Source: Liolophura sinensis (taxonomy: Eukaryota > Mollusca > Polyplacophora > Chitonida > Chitonidae). From it: a stretch of DNA of 64,000 nt. This document shows, piece after piece, positions 27,701 to 39,700 of the stretch; the first letter of the stretch is position 1; each line of letters opens with the position of its first letter. The notes beneath the pieces are model-generated. The model had not been told where the DNA came from. It saw nothing but the letters and a program-made list of their open reading frames with translations, and made no database searches. The stretch is from contig NC_088300.1 of the NCBI RefSeq assembly GCF_032854445.1, positions 4,028,001 through 4,092,000 of the forward strand, written 5' to 3'. The position numbers and the translations under genes were made by a program.

Positions 27701-30700
27701 TGTGTGGGTAAAATGTATGTATGTTTTCTTGAGATAAATGCTCAACAAAACTGTTGTCTTCATTAGCACCTTTAAATTGCAATGTCTGTGGAACAAAAAG
27801 GAATTTTACATTTAATAAAGAAAGAAAATGTACACTACATCTACAAGAATGTGAAGAATCTAGCTAATTGTGACCTAATGTGGAATTGATTTACTTTTCT
27901 GTAAGTTTACCTGTATTTCTGTCGTAACTTAGACTTACCTCGAGTTTGGACTCCTATGTGTCATTGCATCCCGAGCAGCTACATGCAAACGTACCTGAAG
28001 TACTGGCAGGACTACATGTACCTCATTTCTCTATATTGTATTGATCCAAAGGCTTGTGTGCTCTCACTTAAGGTTTTTAGGGGGTAGATTTTCTTCCTTG
28101 TGTACTTTGAGCTCTGTCTTTTAATTCATCTTCAAACATTTACCACTTACTTACAGATGTACTGTGCATGCAGGGCCATCCAAGACATGTCTGCATAGAA
28201 CCATGAAATTGTTTATTGTTTTTCAGATATTGCACATCACATGTTATTTGATTCTACATATACATGCATACATTATAATATGAAGAGACTTGTGGGGTAT
28301 CTTGGCTCTGGATTGTATGTACACACTCCCCTTAGAGTCTCAAGTAAATGTGATATGAAGTTTAATATTAGTCAGTTAGGACGCGATTTTAAGATTTGTA
28401 ATAAGATGAACACGAGGAATGACCTGAAGGTGGATTGTGGACAAGTTGTGGACAGATAGTTTACCTACATTAACACATTAACAAAAATTACATTGAACTT
28501 GCATTCTCTATCATTTATAAAAAAAAACAAGGAATGTACGTATATTTTTGGAAAATTATGTCAGTGCTTGTGGATACCCACTCTAATCCCCATATGTACA
28601 TGTACAAATAAGTGCCATTTCATTCGTTTATATGATATTCACAGAAGCTTAGTATTTATTCCCACCTGTGAAGAAGACTTTTGTAAATGTCTTACAAATC
28701 ATATGCTGGCATTGATAGAGATATTCTAGCATAGAGTGGCCTGGTTTATAGGTTGTGAAGAAAGGAACTGATGACTGCATGTTTCACTTAAATCCTTCTC
28801 CCCAACATAGGATTTACAAAATTGTTTTAGTTACCCAATAAAAAAAAAAGCATTTTCATTTACAGGTCGCATGGTTTTATTTGTTTGAGAGTCATAAGGT
28901 GTGCTTGAGCTGTTCTGCAAAAATACATTAGATGTGCACATACCTGTATAAACAAAATTTTAAAAGCTCACTGTATGCTTGTATCAAACAGTGGTACGAA
29001 CGAACAGTATAGAGATAGTTATCAGTAATTTAACTAATTGGTACCATCATCTTTCAGCTGGTGGCCTAATGGTTAGAGTGTCGCCCTCAAAGTTGAGAGA
29101 CCCGGGATCAGACCTTGTTCGGGTCTCACCAAAGACTTTCAAAATGGTGCTTCATGCTTCCTCTCAGTATTGAGAGGTTTGAGCAAGGAAGCAGGACTGG
29201 TTGGCCCGGGGCCTGTATATAGTGACTTGGTGGAGTGTCATGTCCGGTGTCTTCTTTGGCATGATTTTTCAGAGACTGCAGCACTTTGGTGGCATGGACT
29301 CACCCCAGTATATGTACACACCTATAATGATTTCTCCTTGTCATTAAACTGAAAAATTGTTAAGTACATCATATACCCCGAGCATTCATTTATTCATTCT
29401 TTCAGCTGGCGAGTGCTTTACTGCGGATGTTTGACCCCACTGTTGAACCAGAGCCTGAACCCCCACAACAGCTGCTCAACCTCATACCTATATATAGGAG
29501 TCCCAAGATAGAGGGCGGTCTCTTACCAGGTAATTATATACAGGAGTCCCAAGATAGAGGGTGGTCTCTTATCAGGTAATGATATGCAGGAGTCCCAAGT
29601 TAGAGGGTGGTCTCTTACCAGGTACAGGAGCCCCAAGATAGAGGGTGATCTCTTGACAGGTAATTATGTACAGGAGTCCCAAGATAGAGGGTGGTCTCTT
29701 GATAGGTAATTATATACAGGAGTCTCGAGATAGTGGGTGGTCTCTTATCAGGTAATTATATACAGGAGTCCCAAGACAGAGGGTGGTCTCTTGCCAGGTA
29801 ATTATATACAGGAGTCTTGAGATAGAGGGTGATCTCTTACCTGGCAATTGTATATAGGAGTCCCAAGATACAGGGTGGTCTCTTATAAGGTAATTATATA
29901 CAGGTATCCCAAGATAGAGGGTGGTCTCATACCAGGTAATTACATGCAAGAGTTCCAAGATAGGGGGTGGTCTCTTACCAGGTAATTATATACAGGAGTC
30001 CCAAGATAGAGGGTGATCTCTTGCCAGGTAATTATATACAGGAGTCCCAAGATACAGGGTGGTCTCTTGACAGGTAATCATATACAGGAGTTCCAAGATA
30101 GAGGGTGGTCTCTTACCAGGTAATTACATGCAAGGGTCCCAAGATAGGGGGTGGTCTCTTACCAGGTAATTATATGCAGGAGTCCCAATGCAGAGGGTGG
30201 TCTTTTATCAGGTAATTATATGCAGGAGTCCCATGATAGTGTGGTCTGTTATGTAATATTTACCAGGTAAGTATATGACAGGAGTTCAGGTGACCTGGCT
30301 ATAAACTGGTACATGTACGAAAATCTTTAAAATAAAAGGTAGTCTGTGTAATACTTGGGACATCCAGTATCCCCAAGACAGGGTGCAGCTTCTTACAAGA
30401 TCATGTGAATTGTAATTACAACTGAAAATATTGTTTTCATGTATAAATACCATACATTGCATATGCCAGAGTCGCAAAATTTAGCATAGTAACTTAGCAG
30501 GTCATCATTAAAGTCTCAAAATTTTTCTGCTTTTATTTCAAAATGAGTCTTTTCAGAGTAAATGGCTGCTTTCACTACTAATTTATAAGGGAATAAGAAT
30601 ATGTATATTTCCTTTCAGATGGTTATGACTTGCTCTCATACATTTGCTTCTTCTCTGTTCGTGGAAGACACATGTGCATGTAGCAGATATATTTTTCCCC

Positions 30701-33700
30701 ATCTGTCTGTCTGTGTTGTTAATTTTTTTAGAGTTGTTTTACTCCAACCTACTGGCCCAATCATTAGCAAACTTTGTGTACACAAGATGCAAGGAGGGAA
30801 ATAATGTAAATGTCACACTCACAAAGTATTATCCCACCTTCACGAGGCAATATCCAACGACCTCGTGCTAATATCCAACAATCACATGCGCTTAATCCAC
30901 AGCAGTTATCTCCCTTTGAGAGCTCTCTGACATCTGCTTGTTCGTAAAGAAAACAACCGAAAGGTGGTCATAGCTCCTTTGTCGATGTACATATTCAACA
31001 ATTTAAAGTACAACTTGAAAGGGGAGTGTTTTTTTCGGTATAATAAAACGTATTACATACTTGACAAGTTGAATATTACTTCTCTCGAGCTGACATTTCC
31101 TGATGTACCACATGCACTATCTGTATACTCTCACACTGTCTGTATACTGCCACACTGTCTGCATACTGTGACACTGTGAAAAGCAACTGAGAACAGAATT
31201 TGCATTGTTTACCAGTGTCTTTTCAAAATGGTGTGTCCACTTTCTGTTCACCTGGTCCTTTCTGTGTTTCAGGTGGATATCATTACCTACATGTGGCCAA
31301 GCCAGGGCTGCACATACCACTCAAGACCCACATGTCTCATCAAGATTATGTAAGCAAATCTTCATCTGATTCAGTTGCTCCTCACATATTGCCTTTAAAC
31401 TATTTCAGCCATCAATCAGTTCCAAAGTTTCTCTATCAACACATCATATCCAAATAGGTCTCCCAAAGGAAGAAATGATTTTTTTATCATATTAGGGAAG
31501 AAAATCCACATGCGTTATAGTTACCTTACCTTCCACCAGTGTATTGTATACTTGTATACCTATCTGTGTTTGTAGTTACTTTACCTTCTGCCAGTGTATG
31601 GGATATGTATCTGTATGGTTAAGGTAACTGCAGCCAATGCTGCCAGTGTATGGGATATGTACCTGTATGTCTTGTAGTTACCTTGTAACTACTGCCAGTG
31701 TATGGTAGATGTACAGACCTGCCTACTTGTATGATTTTGGTGTATTTGTACACCAAACATGTAGAAAATACGATCGTACATCAAAAAAGTATAAAATACA
31801 TTTAGACAGCATACACGGAAGAAAATGTAATCCAAAGTCTGATTTCATTTTTTATTTTTATATATATGTCTGTTATTGGTATCAGATCCACTATTTTAGC
31901 ATTCACATTACAGCAAGGAGTTAGTAGGAAATGCCCAGCTTACGAAGTAGTATAGCTTAAATGCAGCACGCAAAGGGTTTCTGAATGACACACTCATTTA
32001 TTCCATCTTTTTATGTCAACCCTTGTCATTGAGCACCTATAGCCGGCAAAATGGTTGGCAATGAAATGCCTAGCGGTGATGTGAACGGAGAAAGTGGATG
32101 TAAAGGCACGGAGTCACACCAACTAAACACGCTAAATCCTTAATAACATCATTATCTTAAGTAGAACATGAACAATTTTCCTCTTAATGACTCAAACTTA
32201 CACACCAAATATGTCCTTTGTTTCCCTCTGTGACACGTTAGCCCCTTTCTTGGAAATCCCTCTTATCTCTGTTTTAGTGACTCAAGTAAAAGGTTTCCTT
32301 AATTAAAACTTTTTGGCATTGGTGTTTTTATTTGAAGTGATTTTTAAGAAGGGTTAAAAATGTATGTGCTGCATTGGTGTCACAATTTTTTGTACACATA
32401 AAAATGGATTTGTACAGGTAAACATAAGTGTACACATTACATTCACTAGGGGTAGGCATATCTGTGTGTCTTGTAGTTACCCTGTCTTCTTTTAGTGTAT
32501 GCTAGTATGCATGCCTGTATCTAACACTGGGAATAGTTCAACAAGTAGTCTGCTTTCCTCCACGTATTAAATTAGCTGCTGTGATATAAGTGACAAATTG
32601 GGTATTACATGTCATTGTGCTAAAGAATCATCAAATCTTAAGCCAAAGCTTGTGGTGGAATCCGAAAAGAGTTTGTTTGGTGACCTGTAATTGTGCCTTT
32701 AGCTAAGAGCTACTTAACACTAAATACTCTTCATGAAACTGATCTCAACAATGGCTTACATGTACATACATTTATTTATTTATTTATTTGATTGGCGTTT
32801 TACGCCGTTCTCAAGAATATTTCACTTATACGACGGCGGCCAGCATTATGGTGGGTGGAAACCGGGCACAGCCCGGGGGAAACCCACGACCATCCACAGG
32901 GTGCTGGCAGACCTTCCCACTTATGGCCGGAGAGGAAGCCAGCATGAGCTGGACTTGAACTCACAGCGACCGCATTGGTGAGAGGCTCCTGGGTCATTAC
33001 GTTGCGCTAGTGCGCTAACTGACTGAGTACATACATGATAACTATTAATATTAATGAAGATTTTGATTAAAAGTGTAAGTATAGAATGTCCTAATCAGAC
33101 ATTAATAGTGGTACATTTTGCCTACCTGTTTAGAGAAGGCTGTGTGAAATTGGTAAATGCTAATATGTTCATACATATACTACTCCTCCTCCCTCCTCCC
33201 TGCCCCCCCCCCCCCCCCCCGCCCCGGAAAAACACCCTAGTTACATTACTGTGACACTTACCAGTTGTTGGTCAGATATGCTCCAGCTTCCTCGTACTGA
33301 CTTGTAATTTGGTATTAGCTTTATGTCAACCAGGCCACTTATCCAAGACGTGCATGACCTCTACACTGGCTTCTGTTTGTTCAGGTCATCCATTTCCTAG
33401 GCCACACCAGCTGGAACAGCTTACCTACTCATAACAGAAGTTAGTGATAAGAATAGAGGAATAATGTGAAAGGTGTTATTTATGTATGAATTGGGTGACA
33501 AGAAGATCATGCAGGCACATAGACCCAGGAGCCTCTTACGAATGCAGTCGCTGTGAGTTCAAGTCCAGCTCACACTGGCTTCCTCTCCAGCCGTAAGTGG
33601 GAAGACCTGAGTGTGTGCGGAGGGTTGTAAGTCTCTCCTGTGCTCTGCCCGTTTTACTCCCACCATAATGCTGGCAGCTGTCGTATAAGTGAAATATTCT

Positions 33701-36700
33701 TGAGTGCAATGTAAATCACCATTCAAATAAATAAAATAAATAAATCACGCTGGTGCCATCTCAAGTTAGACGTAATTTCTTTTTACACAAAAAGCTATTA
33801 AGTTCCTAAGGCTTGTAATTCTTAACCATTGTTTTATCCGCTACTTCCACTGACATGTAGCTTCTCACTTTTAGTGCAAAGAGTGATGAGAACTTTGTTT
33901 TCTGCTATTTCTGATTACTGAAGACCATTGTTAAGAAAGTATTTAATTGCCTTTGGGTTAATTCAAGCATCTATGGTCATTGTGTACTTGATTAAGGCTG
34001 TAAACAGAGCTTTGTGTTAAGTTTTGAGGTGAATCGCTCATGTTAAAAGCCTTAATTTGACTGTTTGGTCAGTATAATTTTCCTCGCACTGAGCAAGTCA
34101 TCGTATGGCGTTTGTTATCATAGAGATATGAACTAGATTTAGGTCACAATTTAGGAGCCATTTATTGTGATAATCAAGCAGTTATAAATGCTGATATTTT
34201 CAAAAGAAAAACTAACACTCATCTTCTTATTGCACACTACTGGACTGTGTTATTTTTTATGATCACAGGTTTTCTCAACGTTTTCTAGAACTATTGTCAG
34301 TGAAATGTGTGGTTCGGTGCCAACTGTTCCACATATATCAGTACGCATCTTATTTACATGTCAAAACAAACAGAAATTGTCCTCTTCATCAACCACCTAA
34401 AATCGTTTGAAATAAATTATGGGATAAATGGGATATGCAGATAGTGACCCATTACATCAAAATTTATTTAAACTTGTACTTTCATTTGTGATTAAAATCA
34501 CACCACTCGTTTAAGAAGTTTGATATAATGGGTCACAAATTGTGTATCTTCTATTTATCTAATCAATAATCTGTTTTTTAAGCAAATATACGCAGGCTGC
34601 GGATCGAGATATAATCATTTCAAAAAAGAATAACATGGGCAGTATTCATGTCAGTATACATATACCCTGTAATATCTGAAAATAGGGTAGGAATGTGGTT
34701 CTGAGGTATAAAATGTTATGGACAGCCTGAGGAATGACAACTGAATGGGCTTTTTAGTGTTAATGGAACTTAGTTGCTTTGAACAGGTGACTGGTGTACA
34801 TGTATGGCAGCTGTCATGGGTAGATATTTTGATATTTTTGCAAATCATCTGTGAGGAAATGGTCTACTGTAACCAGCTGATCGATGTACTCAAGGTTATT
34901 CAATACTGCCAGATGTTTCTGTGAAGCAGAAGCCTTGTATTTGTCATCTCCAGGTATTGATTGGGGTAAGACTATACAGGCTACTGTCTACAAATTAAAG
35001 CCAAACACTCTGTAACAGATATTTATATCAATCAGGGACAATGCATGCACTGTGGAAATTTACCACTTTGGTGTTGTTTGAAATGTATTCATGTATACAC
35101 TACCCAAGGCTGAAACAACAAGATTTTTAATTAAAAACAGCCTCATATCAAACTTAAGTTGGGATGTACTTGTGTTCTCAATTTTGGTTAGAGCTCAGAA
35201 TATAGAATCACTGATCGGTATTGTGGTACTATACATCGACGGGGTGTGGTTTTAGCATGCTTTAACTCGATGGAATATCACTTTGATCTGCATGTTAGTG
35301 GAATATCACATCAAGCTCTGACTTGGTGGAGTGTAAGCATTCTGTGATAACTGGGTAGGGTATTGCTAGGTAGTGACTGAATGGGGTATGACCATTTCCA
35401 AGCCTGCAAGTAAGCAGCCTGGCAAGAACAGCAGTCACATCTTGTCTGGTACAACTAAGTGGTGCCTGACAAACTTCACATGTAAATAACATAAGGAATC
35501 CAGAAAACTACTGTTTGACTGGGTTGAAATTTGTCACGCCTCAAAAAGCGTTACTTGGGATATTATTTTGCTGTGACTGGGTCGGATATCATTATAAGCT
35601 GTGACTTCGTAGGATATCATCATAAGCTGTGACAGGAGCTGGGTATCCTTATGCTATGTGAGACATTACTATTCTGTGACTAGGTGGGATATTACTGTGT
35701 CCTGACTTTGTGAAATATTAGTATGCTGTGACTAGGTGGGATATTATTGTGTCCTGACTTTGTGGAATATTAGTATGATGTGACTAGGTGGGATATTATT
35801 GTGTCCTGACTTTGTGAAATATTAGTATGCTGTGACTAGGTGGGATATTACTGTGTCCTGACTTTGTGAAATATTAGTATGATGTGACTAGGTGGGATAT
35901 TATTGTGCCCTGACTGTGGAATATTAGTATGCTGTGACTAGTTGGGATATTATTGTGTCATGTTTTTGTGGAATATTAGTATGCTGTGACTAGGTGGGAT
36001 ATTACTGTGCCCTGACTTTGTGGAATGTTAGTATGATGTGACTAGGTGGGATATTATTGTGTCCTGACTTTGTGGAATATTAGTATGCTGTGACTAGGTG
36101 GGATATTACTGTGCCCTGACTTTGTGGAATGTTAGTATGCTGTGACTAGGTGGGATATTATTGTGTCCTGACTTTGTGGAATATTAATATGCTGTGACTA
36201 GGTGGGATATTATTGTGTCCTGACTTTGTGAAATATTAGTATGCTGTGACTAGGTGGGATATTACTGTGTCCTGACTTTGTGAAATATTAGTATGATGTG
36301 ACTAGGTGGGATATTATTGTGCCCTGACTGTGGAATATTAATATGCTGTGACTAGGTGGGATATTACTGTGTCCTGACTTTGTGGAATATTACTATGCTG
36401 CGACTAGGTGGGGTATTACTGTGTCCTGACTTTGTGAAATATTAGTATGATGTGACTAGGTGGGATATTACTGTGCCCTGACTGTGGAATATTAGTATAC
36501 TGTGACTAGGTGGGATATTATTGTGTCATGTTTTTGTGGAATATTAGTATGCTGTGACTAGGTGGGATATTACTGTGCCCTGACTTTGTGGAATGTTAGT
36601 ATGATGTGACTAGGTGGGATATTATTGTGTCCTGACTTTGTGGAATATTAGTATGCTGTGACTAGGTGGGATATTACTGTGCCCTGACTTTGTGGAATGT

Positions 36701-39700
36701 TAGTATGCTGTGACTAGGTGGGATATTATTGTGTCCTGACTTTGTGGAATATTAGTATGCTGTGACTAGGTGGGATATTATTGTGTCCTGACTTTGTGAA
36801 ATATTAGTATGATGTGACTAGGTGGGATATTATTGTGCCCTGACTGTGGAATATTAGTATGATGTGACTAGGTGGGATATTATTGTGTCCTGACTTTGTG
36901 AAATATTACTATGCTGTGACTAGGTGGGATATTATTGTGTCCTGACTTTGTGGAATATTAGTATGATGTGACTAGGTGGGATATTACTGTGTCCTGACTT
37001 TGTGGAATGCTAGTATGATGTGACTAGGTGGGATATTATTGTGCCCTGACTTTGTGGAATATTAGTATGATGTGACTAGGTGGGATATTATTCTGTCCTG
37101 ACTTTGTGGAATATTACTATGCTGTGACTAGGTGGGATATTACTGTGTCCTGACTTTGTGGAATATTAGTATGCTGTGACTAGGTGGGATATTACTGTGT
37201 CCTGACTTTGTGGAATATTAGTATGATGTGACTAAGTGGGATATTATTGTGTCCTGACTTTGTGGAATATTAGTATGCTGTGACTAGGTGGGATATTACT
37301 GTGCCCTGACTTGGTGGAATATTAGTATGATCTGACTAGGTGGGATATTATTGTGTCCTGACTTTGTGAAATATTAGTATGATCTGACTAGGTGGGATAT
37401 TATTGTGTCCTGACTTTGTGGAATATTAGTATGCTGTGACTAGGTGGGATATTATTGTGTCCTGACTTTGTGGAATATTAATATGCTGTGACTAGGTGGG
37501 ATATTATTGTGTCCTGACTTTGTGAAATATTAGTATGCTGTGACTAGGTGGGATATTATTGTGTCCTGACTTTGTGGAATATTAGTATGATGTGACTAGA
37601 TGGGATATTATTGTGTCCTGACTTTGTGGAATATTAATATGCTGTGACCAGGTGGGATATTATTGTGTCCTGACTTTGTGGAATATTAGTATGCTGTGAC
37701 TAGGTGGGATATTACTGTGTCCTGACTTTGTGAAATATTAGTATGCTGTGACTAGGTGGGATATTATTGTGTCCTGACTTTGTGAAATATTAGTATGCTG
37801 TGACTAGGTGGGATATTATTGTGTCCTGACTTTGTGGAATATTAGTATGATGTGACTAGGTGGGATATTACTGTGTCCTGACTTTGTGAAATATTACTAT
37901 GCTGTGACTAGGTGGGATATTATTGTGTCCTGACTTTGTGAAATATTAGTATGCCGTGACTAGGTGGGATATTATTGTGTCCTGACTTTGTGGAATATTA
38001 GTATGCTGTGACTAGGTGGGATATTACTGTGCCCTGACTTTGTGGAATGTTAGTATGCTGTGACTAGGTGGGATATTACTGTGCCCTGACTTTGTGAAAT
38101 ATTAGTATGATGTGACTAGATGGGATATTATTGTGCCCTGACTGTGGAATGTTAGTATGATGTGACTAGGTGGGATATTATTGTGTCCTGACTTTGTGAA
38201 ATATTAGTATGCTGTGACTAGGTGGGGTATTACTGTGTCCTGACTTTGTGAAATATTAGTATGATGTGACTAGGTGGGATATTATTGTGCCCTGACTGTG
38301 GAATATTAGTATGCTGTGACTAGGTGGGATATTATTGTGTCATGTTTTTGTGGAATATTAGTATGCTGTGACTAGGTGGGATATTACTGTGCCCTGACTT
38401 TGTGGAATGTTAGTATGATGTGACTAGGTGGGATATTATTGTGTCCTGACTTTGTGGAATATTAGTATGCTGTGACTAGGTGGGATATTACTGTGCCCTG
38501 ACTTTGTGGAATGTTAGTATGATGTGACTAGGTGGGATATTATTGTGTCCTGACTTTGTGAAATATTAGTATGATGTGACTAGGTGGGATATTATTGTGC
38601 CCTGACTGTGGAATATTAATATGCTGTGACTAGGTGGGATATTATTGTGTCCTGACTTTGTGGAATATTAGTATGCTGTGACTAGGTGGGATATTATTGT
38701 GTCCTGACTTTGTGGAATATTAATATGCTGTGACTAGGTGGGATATTATTGTGTCCTGACTTTGTGAAATATTAGTATGATGTGACTAGGTGGGATATTA
38801 TTGTGCCCTGACTGTGGAATATTAGTATGATGTGACTAGGTGGGATATTATTGTGTCCTGACTTTGTGGAATATTAGTATGCTGTGACTAGATGGGATAT
38901 TATTGTGTCCTGACTTTGTGGAATATTAGTATGCTGTGACTAGGTGGGATATTACTGTGTCCTGACTTTGTGGAATGTTAGTATGCTGTGACTAGGTGGG
39001 ATATTATTGTGTCCTGACTTTTGTGGAATATTAGTATGCTGTGACTAGATGGGATATTATTGTGTCCTGACTTTGTGGAATATTAGTATGCTGTGACTAG
39101 GTGGGATATTACTGTGTCCTGACTTTGTGGAATGTTAGTATGCTGTGACTAGGTGGGATATTATTGTGTCCTGACTTTGTGGAATATTAGTATGATGTGA
39201 GTAGGTGGGATATTACTGTGCCCTGACTTTGTGGAATGTTAGTATGATGTGACTAGGTGGGATATTACTGTGCCCTGACTTTGTGGAATATTAGTATGAT
39301 GTGACTAGGTGGGATATTATTGTGTCCTGACTGTGGAATATTAGTATGCTGTGACTAGGTGGGATATTATTGTGTCCTGACTTTGTGGAATATTACTATG
39401 CTGTGACTAGGTGGGATATTATTGTGTCCTGACTTTGTGGAATATTAGTATGATGTGACTAGGTGGGATATTACTGTGTCCTGACTTTGTGGAATATTAG
39501 TATGATCTGACTAGGTGAGATATTATTGTGCCACAAGGTGGAGTACCACTATGCTGCCACTGTGGAGTATTAGTATGTTGTGACTGGGTAGGTGTCAGTA
39601 TGCTGTCACTGGGTGGAGTGTCAATGTGCTGTGAATGGGTGGGGCATCAGTATTCTGTCACTTGGTGCAGCATCAGTATTCTGTCACTAGATGGAGTGTC

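Larger units (their letters stand above)
18308..29405. other. Large CFAP61 intron upstream of the receptor gene
   Basis: An 11-kb non-coding stretch. It holds the presumed receptor promoter and 5' UTR (minus), SINEs at 19289-19453, 23653-23929 and about 29050-29376, a C18 run at 19860-19877, degenerate 42-bp repeats between 23158 and 26050, and a MITE at 25793-25933. No other protein-like frame was recognised on either strand. Confidence 0.6.
31716..35209. other. CFAP61 intron between repeat arrays
   Basis: AT-rich intron sequence with two SINEs (32772-33026, 33520-33745) and a C18 run at 33203-33220. No gene recognised. Confidence 0.55.
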
